DNA of 64,000 nt from contig CM032127.1 of assembly GCA_018894105.1 (NCBI GenBank), positions 6,851,001 to 6,915,000 on the forward strand. The letters run 5' to 3'. Below the pieces are notes generated by a model, which did not search any database, was not told the DNA's origin, and saw only the letters and a program-made list of their open reading frames with translations. Of the stretch, positions 8,659 through 20,400 are shown one piece after another. This DNA is from Jacaranda mimosifolia (lineage: Eukaryota; Streptophyta; Magnoliopsida; Lamiales; Bignoniaceae). How positions within the stretch are numbered: position 1 is the first letter of the stretch; every line of letters starts with the position of its first letter. Position numbers and translations under genes: made by a program.

Positions 8659-8843
8659 AAAAAAAATTCGGTTTAAATTTTCTATTTCATTTTCTATTCC
8701 AACTTACTGTATTTATACAAAGTGTATCTGATTCTCAATTATTTATTTTTATAAATAAATATTTAATACACGTATCATATATTCATGAAATAAATAGGAG
8801 ATGGAATAGAAGATTTAAATTGAAAAAGTTCCCAATTTTTTTG
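8659..8843. repeat. MITE copy 2 of the dispersed about 190-bp family
   Basis: Inverted ends TTTAAATTTTCTATTTCAT and ATGGAATAGAAGATTTAAA flank an AT-rich centre with AATATTTAATACACGTATCA and TATATTCATGAAATAA. This is the clearest copy of the family also seen at about 3.9, 50.3, 51.1 and 51.5 kb. Confidence 0.55.
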
Positions 8844-8953
8844 CTTATCTTTCTCTTAATTTTGGGAATTCGATTGATTTTAATTGGTAACTATTTGGGT
8901 GAAACTCAACAATTGTTGTTTAGTTAAAATTTAATTAATCACATAACAAGCAT

Positions 8954-9626
8954 TGATGAGGGTTTGATTTGCTGAGTATTGGTCCAACTACGAATTTGAA
9001 TGGGACTCGACCTAGCTGGTCGGTATTCTTGTTCAGGTGGGCTGAATCCTGCAATCACAGTAAACGTTAGGCTAGCCGAGAAGCCCTCGGCTTAGGCCCT
9101 TTGACGCTCAAGTCAGTATAAATCGACAAGATATCTCGAGCAGCAGAGTAAGGGCTTAGTGTATGTATGCGTGCGTACCTTAGAAGGGTTGAAGTGAGAG
9201 TATTTATAGCCTTTTCCTTTTTGGGGAATTATCCGAGATGCCCTTAATGCATTCAAAGGCCTTTACCCTTGTGAAATGGGCGATTAGTAATTTCCTCTAC
9301 CTATATATTTCCAAATAACTGTCCTTCCAAGTTTTAAGGACATGATAGTACACTGTTTAAGCGCATGTTGTGTCAGGCAATGAGGGCGGGGTGGCATGCC
9401 CCATTAATGCGGAGGCATGCCGCCCGTCAGTGCATTTAATGCGGTGGCAGAGTACTGTACTATCTCGATCTCTCTGGTCGACCAAGTCGACCAGACACTG
9501 TTCTGTTCACGGGGGCACAGTCAGGAGAGAGGTCGATCGAGGTCGATTGCGCATATGGGCCTCAGGTGCAAGATTGGGCCTGGTGCTACGTCCCTGGGCC
9601 TGCTTGGTTTGGGCCACCCCATATCA
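8954..9626 (-). repeat. 3' LTR of the gypsy element
   Basis: 673 bp. On the plus strand it starts TGATGAGGGTTTG and ends CCCCATATCA. Relative to the other LTR it lacks 13-14 bp near its plus-strand end, between two short TTGGGCCA-like repeats (slippage or microhomology deletion). On the minus strand it carries a TATAAATACTCTCACTTC promoter motif. Confidence 0.85.
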
Positions 9627-9642
9627 TGAGTCCCCCCTACTT
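9627..9642 (-). other. Polypurine tract of the gypsy element
   Basis: On the minus strand GAAGTAGGGGGGACTCA immediately precedes the TG of the 3' LTR. This is the position and composition of a plus-strand primer and confirms the minus orientation. Confidence 0.6.
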
Positions 9643-9833
9643 CGCACGGCTGAACGGAGATTCGACGAGAAGTGTTAGAAAGTAGCGTAATGGGCATTTT
9701 TAAGAATCGACCAGGATTTTTCAAAAATCAACTAGGGTTTGGCGCATTTATTGAGCGGTTACATGGCGCGCGTGGGGCGGCGTGGCGGTTACATGCATTA
9801 TTACAGGCGCTTGGTTTCCCGCATTTGCTCTTC

Positions 9834-9841
9834 TATAAATA
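9834..9841 (+). promoter_or_regulatory. TATA-like motif upstream of the antisense ORF
   Basis: TATAAATA lies about 160 bp upstream of the first ATG of the antisense ORF, outside the LTR, followed by a pyrimidine-rich leader. It could be an internal promoter of the antisense gene; position is the only evidence. Confidence 0.35.
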
Positions 9842-9996
9842 CCTGCAGTAAAACTAACCATTTTTACTTTTACCACGTTAGCTTCTGGTCGAGCGCTTGT
9901 CCAAACGTCCTCGCATTCAAGATTTTCTGCTCTTAGTTCTTCTATTTAGTAAGTGCTCCTTCATTTCTACTTCTTGTCCTTTAGATTTTTGAGATC

Positions 9997-12481
9997 ATGT
10001 TGGGTTTATACAGTTCTGAGGGTAGTCAAGGGGGGGATAGTGAGGCCACCCAATCTGATAGGCCTAGAGATACTTCTGGGTAGTCGAGTGAGTCGTCGAG
10101 TGACGATTCCAGTTCCAGCAGCTCAAGCTCCAGTAGCTCGAGTAGCGTCCGCGAGGAGGATGAAGCTGGGCCAAGCTAGATTCTTCCTTCGCGGGGTCGA
10201 CTATTCACTTCGAGTTACTATAGTGAGATTATATCCACCATGAGCCCTATCGACCTGTGGCGCCTTAGGCAGCTCTATCATATTCCCCCTGAATACGAAC
10301 TTCTAACTCCCAGGGAGGCAGGTCGAATGCATCGTCCTCCTGCGGGTTGTATACTGTTTGCGAGGATGATTTTAAATGTGGTCTTAGTTTCCCCATGAGC
10401 GATAGCCTGGTTAATCTACTTAGGGGTCTCAACTGTGTATAACTTAACTGCTGCCCAATTGTTTCTCCACTTATCTGTAGTTTTATCATTTTGATGCATA
10501 TGTTCAATCAGCCAGTTAGCTTCGAAAACTTTTCCAACCTATTTCATCTGCCCATGTCTCGCAAGTCGGGTAGTGCCGACGAGTCGGGCTTCTATTATTT
10601 AACCGCTCGACCACACCGTAAATTCCTTGTGGCCCCTGCTTTATCATATGGGCAAGAATGGAAAAAACGGTACATGTTTGTTCGAGTGGCTGGGGATTTT
10701 AATATCCCACGAGGTTGGTGGATAGGGCATGTCGAAATGCCAGGGAACCTTACTCCGACCTGGCCAAACACTTTTGTTCTGGACTTGGTCGAATTTAGCC
10801 AGATAGAGGCCTCGATTTTTATCGAGGAGAGACATTTAGTATTGGCTGGATTATCGCCAGCTCCGTTAGGTTTGCCTGCGAACGATCGACTAGGTAGACA
10901 GTATTTCTTGTAATTTGTTGCTTTTTCGTTGTTGTTATCATTTTTTACTGTTGTTAATTTATTGCATGGCAGATCGCGTAGGCATCATAAACAGATCGAG
11001 GGCAGAAGCGCTGGCCCGAGCAGAGAGAAACAGACAGCGAAGACAGGGTCCATCGGCTTGCCGAACAGCCACTGCAATCGAAGAGCCACACCCGGAGGCC
11101 GTGGCGTCCACCCCTTCTCCGACGTCATCTCTTGGTTGACAATTGGCGACCACAAGCGGCAGCCCTGTAGGTCGGGGCAAGAGAGCGATAGTGGAACAGG
11201 GAGGGCCTGCTCCAAAGAGAGCTGATACCGGGAAGGGTAAAGGCAAAGTAGTGGGGTCGGGACCGCCGATCGGGAACGATCTATCTGGCGATCGAAGAGA
11301 TGAAATACTGTTCAACCTACCAAAATTTCCCTCCCCTCGATTCGGGGCAGAGCCCAGCCCAATTGTGCATAATTCATTATGCATGGACACTGCGGGGCCA
11401 ATCGAGGCCGCTCCTCTGAAGGTTTTGCTAGCAGGTCAGTTCATGGCCGACCAGAGGAGGATCATGGGACTGAGCCAGGACGTGGCTCTTTGGGAGTTGG
11501 CTTATCATGCTAATATGCTAGAGTCCTCTGCTTTTTATTTTCGTATCATTACATTATGATCGCGTATCTGATAGCTTTGTCTTTCAGGTCGGGCAACTGG
11601 GCTACAATTTTTATCGACGGTCGGAACTGGACCTGGCTGATCAAGCGCAGCTGGAGGCTGGTGGGGATACCGAGACTCTGAAGGCTCAGCTCAAGTCTTC
11701 GCAGATAAGAGTCGAAGAGCTAGAGAGGCAGATGGGGCAGCTGACCAAGGACCTCAAGCAGAAACATGAGCCGGTGATTATAGCGGTCCAGGAGAGGACC
11801 AAGATGGAGGGGCTGGTGAAAAAGCTGCAGTTAGATCTACAGGTGGCTTACGATTCCGATCGATCTGCGGGTCGAAATACATGTCTAGTGGAGGCTCGGG
11901 CTGAGTTCAACCAGATACTGCCGCTAATACGTCGGGAGGCTGTACAATAATTCAAGTTAAGTTCTGCATTCCAGGACGCAAGTGTCGTTCTTGCCCTTGA
12001 CGACGCTCGAAGCTCATTCGAGAAGGCCGTTAAGCAGTTGCAGTTTTTGGGCTATTGCTTTCGACCTAAAGACCAATCGCGCATAAGCGACTTGTTCGAC
12101 GAACAATTGCAACCTTATCCAGAAGATGAGGGCGATGCCGAGCGGCCAGTCGTCGAGGTCGCAGGGGTGGAAGGCGCGTCAGAGGTCCCCCTGAGCGAAG
12201 ATGAAAGAAGGCGGGTCGAGGTCGAGAGAAGGCTGAAAGCTGTCGCCACGGAGTTTGAGTTTGCCGGCGACTTTGCCTTCGAGGTGAAGGAGGGAGCGGT
12301 CGATGCCGCTGCATATTTCCCTATTCCTGAACGACAATTCTTACAAGATGCTGCCGGCCCTTCTCGACCAGTGACCGCTGTTGTTCCTGTCGCCGTGGCT
12401 TTGCCCGAACCTATGCCCCCTTCTGCTCCTGCCGCCGAGGAGGTTGGCCTTGCTAATGAGGAGGTAGCTAGCTCCAGCTAG
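9997..12481 (+). pseudogene. Antisense ORF of the gypsy element (PF04195 'putative gypsy type transposon' type), degraded
   Basis: Coding remnants in several frames on the strand opposite to gag. First comes a Ser-rich leader starting MLGLYSSEGSQ with two in-frame TAGs. Then follows LRQLYHIPPEYELLTPREAG with MHRPPAGC, and after a frameshift FNQPVSFENFSNLFHLP, FYYLTARP, KFLVAPALSY, WKKRYMFVRV and RGWWIGHVEMP. These fit the conserved plant transposon-associated domain usually annotated as putative gypsy type transposon. A second part (about 10964-11556) reads MADRVGIINRSRAEALARAE followed by a basic linker. A third (11590-12481) has a coiled coil (LKAQLKSSQIRVEELERQ) and an acidic Ala/Pro-rich tail. 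Intron-like gaps and at least three stops break it. The function of this ORF class is unknown. Confidence 0.65.
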
Positions 12482-12528
12482 CTTTGATTGTTTATCTTTT
12501 AATGTTTGTTTCTGCTGCTTTTAAGACG

Positions 12529-13053
12529 AGTTGTATATGGGGTGACCCAAATACCTTGGCCCAAACCAAGCAGGCCCAGGGACGTAGCACCAGGCCCAAT
12601 CTTGCACCTGAGACCCATATGCGCAATCGACCTAGATCGACCTCTCTCCTGACTGTGCCCTAGTGAATAGAATAGCGTCTGGTCGACTTGGTCGACCAGA
12701 GAGATCGAGATAGTATAGCACTCTGCCACCGTATTAAATGCACTGACGGGCGGCATGCCTTAGCATTAATGGCGCATGCCACCCCCCCTCACCGCCTGGC
12801 ACAGCAGGCGTCTCAACAGTATACTATCATGTCCTTAAAACCGGGAAGGGCAGTTATTTGAAAATATGCAGGGAGAGGAAATTACTAATCGCCCTTTTCA
12901 CAAGGGTAAAGGCCTTTGAATCCATCAAGGGCATCTTAGATAATTCCCCAAAAAGGAGAAGGCTATAAATACTCTCACTTCAATCCTTCTAAGGTACGCA
13001 CGCATACATACACTAAGCCCTTACTCCGCTGCTCGAGATATCTCGTCTAGGCG
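12529..13053 (+). repeat. Inverted, truncated third LTR copy inside the gypsy element
   Basis: This is the reverse complement of the flanking LTRs: it begins TATATGGGGTGACCCAAATA, matching the inverted LTR terminus, and runs through the promoter (GGCTATAAATACTCTCACTT) to CTGCTCGAGATATCTCG. It stops at 13053 and runs directly into gag-region sequence. It keeps the 14 bp missing from the left LTR. Its promoter points to the plus strand, toward the truncated gag and away from the antisense ORF. It replaces the whole pol region. Confidence 0.8.
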
Positions 13054-13589
13054 TCTGTTCAGCTGCTGTACTTGGTTGGATACCTTCTCCAATTCCTGCT
13101 AATCTGCTTGGGACACATTTCTGCCTTATCGAAATCTTGAACGCTCGACCCTATCGCGCTGCTGGGCTCGAAGGGGCCGAACGCTGTGGTCAACATAATC
13201 TGCCACCTCCTCCCGCGGCAAGGGATGGGCCATTTCTCTAGGAAAATGGCTTGGGCTCAGTTCTCTTCTGGATGGGGGCCTTCGGGATTCTAGTCTCTGA
13301 GAGTTTTCCTCAAGTTGCCCTCTCTCCGGGGCGACAGGCTGGGGTGTGGCACTACTGTCGGCTCCGATTGTATGGCATGCCGGTTCAATGCAGCTGATAG
13401 CTGGGCAGAAATTTGTGTTGAGATTTGCTCGCTGATGAGTTGCATCAACTGGGGCATCTTCAATGTGATCAGAGGCTCAGGCTAGGCGCTGGATCCTTGG
13501 GCATTTGGTTTTGGATGAGGTCAAAAGGGAGACTAACTAGACCTTCTGTTTTCTTCTCTCCCAGAGAGAGCTCGCCTGGTGTTCACCAT
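13054..13589 (-). pseudogene. Degraded gag 5' region of the gypsy element
   Basis: Minus-strand ATG at 13589 starts MVNTRRALSGREENRRSS and then meets a stop. Further on, pieces such as LPREEVADYVDHSVRP and a Glu/Arg-rich coiled segment resemble the N-terminal, non-core part of plant gypsy gag. It is cut off at 13053 by the inverted LTR fragment; no zinc knuckle or pol is present. Confidence 0.5.
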
Positions 13590-13611
13590 TTTTCGATAGA
13601 GGATTCAGAGG

Positions 13612-13632
13612 GTTCCCACAGACAGTGCCAAA
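13612..13632 (-). other. Primer-binding region of the gypsy element
   Basis: On the minus strand, TTTGGCACTGTCTGTGGGAA directly follows the CA end of the 5' LTR, the place and form of the TTTGGCGCC-type PBS common in plant Ty3/gypsy elements. The priming tRNA is not assigned. Confidence 0.6.
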
Positions 13633-14318
13633 TGATGAGGGTTTGATTTGTTGGGTATTGGTCCAACTACGAATTTGAATGGGACTCGACCTGGCTGGTC
13701 GGTATTCTTGTTCAGGTGGGCTGAATCCTGCAATCACAGTAAACGTTAGGCTAGCCGAGGAGCCCTTGGTTTAGGCCCTCCGACGCTCAAGTCAATATAA
13801 ATCGATGAGATATTTCGAGCAGCGGAGTAAAGGCTTAGTGTATGTATGCGTGCGTACCTTAGAAGGGTTGAAGTGAGAGTATTTATAGCCTTCTCCTTTT
13901 GGGGGAATTATCCGATATGCCCTTGATGCATTCAAATGCCTTTACCCTTGTGAATGGGGCGATTAGTAATTTCCTCTCCCTGCATATTTCCAAATAACTG
14001 CCATTCCAAGTTTTAAGGACATGATAGTACACTGTTAATGCGCTTGCTGTGTCAGGCGGTGAGGGGGGGTGGCATGCGCCATTAATGCGGAGGCATGCCG
14101 CCCGTCAGTGCATTTAATGTGGTGGCAGAGTACTGTACTATCTCGATCTCTCTAGTCGACCAAGTTGACCAAACGTTGTTCTGTTCACTGGGGCACAGTC
14201 AGGAGAGAGGTCAATCGAGGTCAATTGCGCATATGGGCATCAGGTGCAAGATTGGGCCTGGTGCTACGTCCCTGGGCCTGCTTGGTTTGAGCCAAGGTAT
14301 TTGGGCCACCCCATATCA
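13633..14318 (-). repeat. 5' LTR of the gypsy element
   Basis: 686-bp copy of the LTR, ending CCCCATATCA before the duplicated AGCAT. On the minus strand a GGCTATAAATACTCTCACTT promoter motif lies at about 13870-13890. Confidence 0.85.
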
Positions 14319-14425
14319 AGCATAATTATATTTGATGATCATTGGGTATTAATTTTAATTCATAATCATTTGGCTGAAACTCCATAATTACATATTTGAT
14401 TAAACTCAATCAATCATATAATAAC

Positions 14426-15246
14426 TAGGGTTGTAAATGGATATTTGAAAATTTATTTACCGTTCACATTCGTATTCGTTTATACAAAATTTATCCGCAT
14501 CCGTTTAAAGTGGATATTATCCGTATTCGATTAGTAAATATCTGATTATAAATGGATATGAATATGATAAATGCATATTTGATCCATTTAATATCCGCTT
14601 CGAATATATATTTATTAAATAATATATTATTTATATTTTTTAATACAAATATCATAATCCATATATGTGTATATATATAAATTATAATTGAAGAATTGCG
14701 AAGGAAAAAGAATAAATTTAAAAAATTATGGTAATATAGAGAAAAAAATTGAAGAATAAAGTTAATCAATGCAATTATTGTTGGTTGACTTTATAATTAA
14801 CACACTTAAATACCATTATTATTATTAATAAGTACTAATAATCAATTATAAAGTCAATTATTAATTAAAAATTATGCTATTTGTTTGATTGCTTTCTTTT
14901 AAATGAAATTATATAATTCATTCTATTAATTAAAATATATATTTGTTATAAATTCATAGATTTAAGTATTTGGATATTTGTAAATAGATATCTCAATAAT
15001 AATCATCGAATATGAATAAAAAAATAATTCGAATACGGATAAGTTTAATAAAATATAAATAAATCTGAATAATTATAGTCGAATACGGATATATTCGAAT
15101 TCGACCGGCATCCGACGGATGCGAATTCGGATATCATTTTCTAATATCCGTCAAATCCGAATCCGTATCCGAATATTCAAAAAGTTAAACGAATACGAAT
15201 ATGAAAACAGTGTATCTGGTCCGTTTAATATCCGTTTACACCTCTA
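14426..15246. mobile_element. Non-autonomous hAT-type element with 8-bp TSD and GGATAT-rich subterminal repeats
   Basis: Exact 8-bp duplications ATAATAAC (14418-14425 and 15247-15254) flank ends TAGGGTTGTAAATGGATAT and (inverted) TAGAGGTGTAAACGGATAT. The subterminal 150 bp on both sides are packed with variants of GAATACGGATAT / ATATCCGTATTC, while the centre is plain AT-rich. Dense subterminal motifs are where hAT transposases bind. No coding capacity. Confidence 0.85.
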
Positions 15247-15438
15247 ATAATAACTATATTTGGTTACTAGACTAGTTTTTACGTAATTGCTATGAAAAGA
15301 TTCGAACTTTAAATTTTGTCATTGTTGATTTCTTATAAAGTATATAGAGTATAGCCATTTGCAGTGTAAAAGAAAAACTAGAAAATAATCCCAATCGAAT
15401 AGAAACATATTAATTAAGGAGTGCTAATTAAAGAGGTA

Positions 15439-16716
15439 TAGGGATGACAATTTTGGTGGGTCGGGTGAGTTTGAGTTGGGTTGAAGTAAGGGTATAACAT
15501 TAATTTCCTCAATTCTAACCCAACCCAACTTGATAACAACCTGAAAATGCTTAACCCTTGACCTAACTTGAATTGTATCAGGTTAGGTTCGGGTCGACCT
15601 GATTTTTATTAGGTCAACTTACCAACTCAAATCCACCCAATCCAACCTGTCAATCTAATTTAAAATAATTATTTCAAACATTTGTTTTAATTTTTAAAAT
15701 TTTTTTGGCTTTTTAATTTTTTTAATTTTATCTATTCTTAATTATTAATAAATTAAAATAGGAGTAAGAAATTCACAATCTCATCATAAATTCACGATAG
15801 CATCTTTATAAAAAAAAATTAATTGAACCACATAATATATTGATTTTAGGACTTTTTGTTCCTATCATTTTGTAGTGTCTATCAGTATTATAAAAATATT
15901 GAAATTACAAAATAATTTATTTTTAAAAATAGCATACCTTTTTCAAATTTTATTCACCCACTCTCTTTAATTTTTGTATCTTTTGTATCAATCAAATTGT
16001 CTCTTTTAACTTTTTAAAATGACATTATTTCTTTACTTTAACTTAATTCAATTAAGCAACACATAAATTAATAAAAATATATCATCAAGCAAATAAATAA
16101 ACAAGTATTTTTAATTGGACACATAATTTATCATAACAACTTGCTTGAGTCCTTTGAATTTTTTACAACCTCTCAATAGAAAGAATTCCTGTCTATTTAT
16201 ATACACAAAATCTTGCATTGCATAAGGCCTAAGAAAAAATTGTAGGACAATTCAGTAGTCAAAATAGTGTTTTGTCAACTCTTTGCAAAATAGCTTTCAT
16301 GTCCGCTTGAATACCAAAAAATAACTATTAGAAATAATATAACCATCTATCTTATATGTTTGGGAAATAAATAAGACTGAAAAATACCAAAGTAGTAATT
16401 TTGATATTGCTAAAATTCAAAATTTCAAGTTTTATTTTGTTATTTTATATTTTTACTCTTAAAAAAATTAAATTTTCTTTGTTTAATTCAAGTTGGGTCA
16501 AGTTGGTTCAGGTGGGTTCCGATTGTCGTGTGACCCAAAATCAAATTTTGGATTATTCGTGTAACCTGAATTTCAACTAAACCCAACCCAATTTTTCCGG
16601 GTTCTTATTCATGTCGACCTTACTGGACCCAAATACAAAATGGGCCAACCCAAACCCAATTTTTTCGTGTCGAACTTGTATCGAATTATCGTGTCATGTT
16701 GAAAATTGTCACCCCT
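15439..16716. mobile_element. Non-autonomous hAT-type element with TAGGGGTGACAATTTT ends
   Basis: The left end TAGGGATGACAATTTT and inverted right end TAGGGGTGACAATTTT match at 15 of 16. Flanks AAGAGGTA (15431-15438) and TAGAGGTA (16716-16723) agree in 7 of 8 bases, with one base shared with the terminus. Subterminal regions contain many GGGTTGGGTC / GACCCAACCC motifs in opposite orientation on the two sides; the centre is AT-rich. No transposase is encoded. Confidence 0.75.
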
Positions 16717-17247
16717 AGAGGTAGGTCTGTCGAATTGTTAATTGTGTCAATAGTATTGTCTTCACATTTTTATGTGTGAGATTTGAAATTTAAACTCAAA
16801 TGTACTATAAATGTGTGTGCGCGTATGTATATTGTTAATAAAATACCTATTCCTCTTTTTGTGTGTTTTCGAATGATTTGTCTAAAATGTCCTCACTCAT
16901 TTCTTTTTAATTTTAATAATAATAACTAGAAGTTATATAATAATACCATTTATAATTAACTCACTCATTTTACGTCTGTAATTATCTTTTTATCATAATT
17001 TTTTCATTTTTATTTACAAAAAACTTGAATAAATATATTAAAATTATTAAAATATTATATTATATAAAAAGTAAATCAATATTGTCATTATATAAAATAA
17101 CACAAGAACTTTTAGTACGTGCAATGAACGTACTAAATTACTAGTGTAAATAATAATAATAGTAATAAAAAGATATAAACCTCACCATATACCCAAGCTT
17201 ATAAATTTGTCTTGAATTTTTAAAGTATTCAAAAGATACAACAATTT

Positions 17248-17453
17248 GCCCAATGGCTTGTAGTCCGAGTGGCATCAGCCTCCCTTTATTATGTGGGAGG
17301 TCTTATGTTCTACCACAAGTGGTCACGTTGTGTGCACTTTATATGCCTTGTTGGTAGTTTATATTTTGATTGTTTGATTTGAGAATAGAAAAATATTGAT
17401 TTGTTGATAGGATGATAAATTCATCATTTGTAATACTCTCTCTCAAAAAAAAA
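17248..17453 (+). mobile_element. tRNA-derived SINE with 12-bp TSD
   Basis: The 206-bp element starts GCCCAATGGCTTGTAG. It has a tRNA-like head with an A-box-like TAGTCCGAGTGGCATCAG, the spacer CTTTATTATGTGGGAGGTC and a degenerate B-box GGTCTTATGTTCTACCAC. A tRNA-unrelated body and a terminal (A)10 tail follow. The exact 12-bp duplications ATACAACAATTT (17236-17247 and 17454-17465) prove retroposition. It is probably silent, since the B-box differs from the GGTTCGAATCC consensus. Confidence 0.85.
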
Positions 17454-17465
17454 ATACAACAATTT

Positions 17466-20400
17466 TAAAATTTTGAAGTATTTTGTTTTATTCACACGTT
17501 CTAGTGTGAATTATACATATGCCTTCAGTAATATTTTTTAAAAACTTTTCTCAATAAACGTGGGTTGTTCACTTTGTAATTATTTTAATTGAAAAATTGC
17601 GAACAAATCCATACATTCTAGGACTTTATTTGGTTATGTTTTCCTGGAACAATATTGTTTTGGGAAAATATAACCAAACATATCTCTATTTTTCCTCTAA
17701 AACACACATTCTCCAATATATACATACATATATTATATTATATATATTTTTATTATTATTATTATTCTAATATTTAAAAAATCACTCAATTCTATTTTCA
17801 CCCCAAAAACCCAACAAAAAATATTGATTTGACTGCTACAGTAAAAATGTCTCTCACAAAAAATAAATAAATAAATAAACAAACATACAAAAAAATAACT
17901 TTCACATTTTTCAATAATTCATTCTCCCAAAACACATAATAAAATCAAACAAAAAACATAACCAAACATTCCCTAATTCTTTTTGAAAATATGCAAAGGC
18001 GTGAACAAGTATTTATTATTTTCACATATGAAAGCGTGTACGTGCATTCTTCCATAAAAGAAAACAAAAGAACAATTAATTTATTCTTCATATATTTTAT
18101 TTTTTAATAATTTGTGATTTTGTAATCTTTTTATGTTACTGAAAAAAAAGAGAGTAAATTCATACTTTTAAAATGAGAATTAAAAAATTAAAGAAAATTA
18201 AGAAAAGTGAGCATATTACTTGTGTCAGCTACATTTTATAATTGGAAGGAGTATCCATTTTGGCACCCATTTTTCATTTTTGTTTTTTAAGTATTAATTA
18301 AAAACGATAAACAGATCTCTTATATATTTTTTCTTATTTTTTAATATTATTAGAAATTTTTGTCTATTTTTATCTTTTCAGTATATTAATGGAATTATAA
18401 AGATGGCTATATATATCATACTTAATGTTGGTCTTCTATACTAAGACTTGGAGATGTCTGACAAAGTGAATAACTAAATTATCATTTTATTTTTATTTTA
18501 TTTAAACTTTGTTATACCAGCTATTTGTATTGCATGCTTTAATAAAAAAGTAATTTTTTAAAAAGAAAATAACACCTCTGCTGTGAACATTAGGAAATAA
18601 TGTTATTAATCAAGAATTATAAACTACTATATACATATTTGTAAATATTTGTTATTCTTATGTATATTTCAAAAATATAACTATTTATCAATATTAATGT
18701 ACTAGCATTATCCCCGTGTTATGCATGGATTCTTTAAAACTACTATATACATTAATATAATGGTTGAATTATAAATATAATTAAAATAATAATATAAAAA
18801 TAAAAATATCGCAAAAATACCAAGTAATTAGTAAAATTAAATTTAAACTTTTAAAATTTAGTATTTAAAAGTTTGTAACATATAAAGACATCTCATATAA
18901 ATTATATCATAAAAAATAAAATTTAAAATTATTCAGCGAAAAGTTAAAAAAATTTAAAACATCCAAAAATAAAAATCTATGAATATGATTATGTGCTTTA
19001 TTAAAAAAAAAAAATTATGCGATCAAAAGCTAGTAGATAGTTGTATTAAAAAATAAAAATATATGAGAATGATATAGAACACAAGATTGATGGCTTGAAA
19101 GTTGTTTGAAAAAATTTAAAATTATAATACTTTAAGATTGTTTTAGACTTAAAAGAGGATGAGTATATATTAAATTAAAACTTAAAATATAAAGAATTAG
19201 ATAATATATTAGTTGCCAAGGATTAGAAAAATCTTATTTAATTTTAGTTTTTGATTAAAATTAAAATCAATTAAATCAAGAGAAAACTATGATAGTAAAG
19301 ATAAAAAAAATTAAGATATTAAAATAAACATATAAAATAATTACAAAGTTAAGATCGATATTAGTATATAAGTTCATATAAACATTTTAATTTGACTCAT
19401 AGCTTAGTTATCGAATAATTAAGTGAAGAAAAAAGTTAGATATTAGTAATGCAAAGCTAAAATCATAGTAAATTGATAAAGTAATTATAAGCTCAAAATT
19501 AATTTTAAATAGGAATTAGTGATAGGGTATGAGGATGAAATTACAATATAAAATAAAATATAAAAAAAATAAATTATTATGTTCATTCTCAATCATTCTC
19601 AATTTTTTTTGTATGAATGTAATTAGATCTTCATATTATATTTCACAAATAGCAGAAAAAAGTGAAAAAAAAAGTTGTTAACCTTTCAAACAATCAAAAT
19701 TAAAATAAAATAAAATAAAAAATAAAAAATAAAAAATAAAATTATATATATATATATATTGATAGACTAAATAATATCTAGAAATATAAACTTAAAAAGT
19801 TAATATGTGTATTTTCTATTGAAATAACCATCTCATAATTTTTTTAAATATATCAAAAATGATCTAAGAATATATATTGATGTAGTTTATAAAATTTATA
19901 AAAACAGTTCAAATTACACATATTTATACATACATAATTACAAATATAAGAAAATTAAATTAAATGACATAATTCTAAAATTATAAATATTCAAAAAGTG
20001 AAATAAATTTTAAAAATATTAAAACAGAAAAATAGATCTCGTCCTATAAAGCTATAAACTTAGATGAGCAAAAAAAAGTGAATTGAAAAATAAATTATAA
20101 AATTTAACAATAAATCAATAACTTGATTCAAAAAATGAGTAAAAGGATGCTAAATGTATAATAATTTAAATAAAATAAAAATTAAATGACAAAATTTACC
20201 AATAATTTAGGAGAAAAATATAACTAATAAAAATAAAGTTCAATTAAAAATATTAAGCGCAGTTAATAAATCTCATAATAAATGAATTGATAACATAAAC
20301 TAAGTAGTAAATAAAAAAGATATAAAAATTTACAAATTTAATAGTAATAAAAGCTAAATGATAGACTTTATTTAGGTTGAAAAGAAAATATAGCATTAAA

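Larger units (their letters stand above)
8954..14318 (-). mobile_element. Ty3/gypsy (Tat/Retand-like) LTR retrotransposon, internally deleted, minus orientation
   Basis: Direct LTRs at 8954-9626 and 13633-14318 are flanked by the exact 5-bp duplication AGCAT (8949-8953; 14319-14323). Orientation is minus. Next to the right LTR, on the minus strand, is the primer-binding region TTTGGCACTGTCTGTGGG. Next to the left LTR is a purine tract GTAGGGGGGAC. From 5' to 3' on the minus strand it holds: LTR, PBS, a degraded gag start, an inverted partial LTR (12529-13053), a long ORF in antisense orientation (9997-12481 on plus) and the 3' LTR. Protease, reverse transcriptase, RNase H and integrase are all missing. 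A long antisense ORF before the 3' LTR is the hallmark of Tat/Retand lineage elements. The LTRs differ at many scattered sites, so insertion is not recent. Confidence 0.85.

Noticed and set aside
9370..9678. Open frames inside the gypsy LTRs (also 12499-12756 and 14095-14325)
   Set aside because: The same peptide appears in all LTR copies because it is LTR sequence; LTRs are non-coding promoter/terminator regions.
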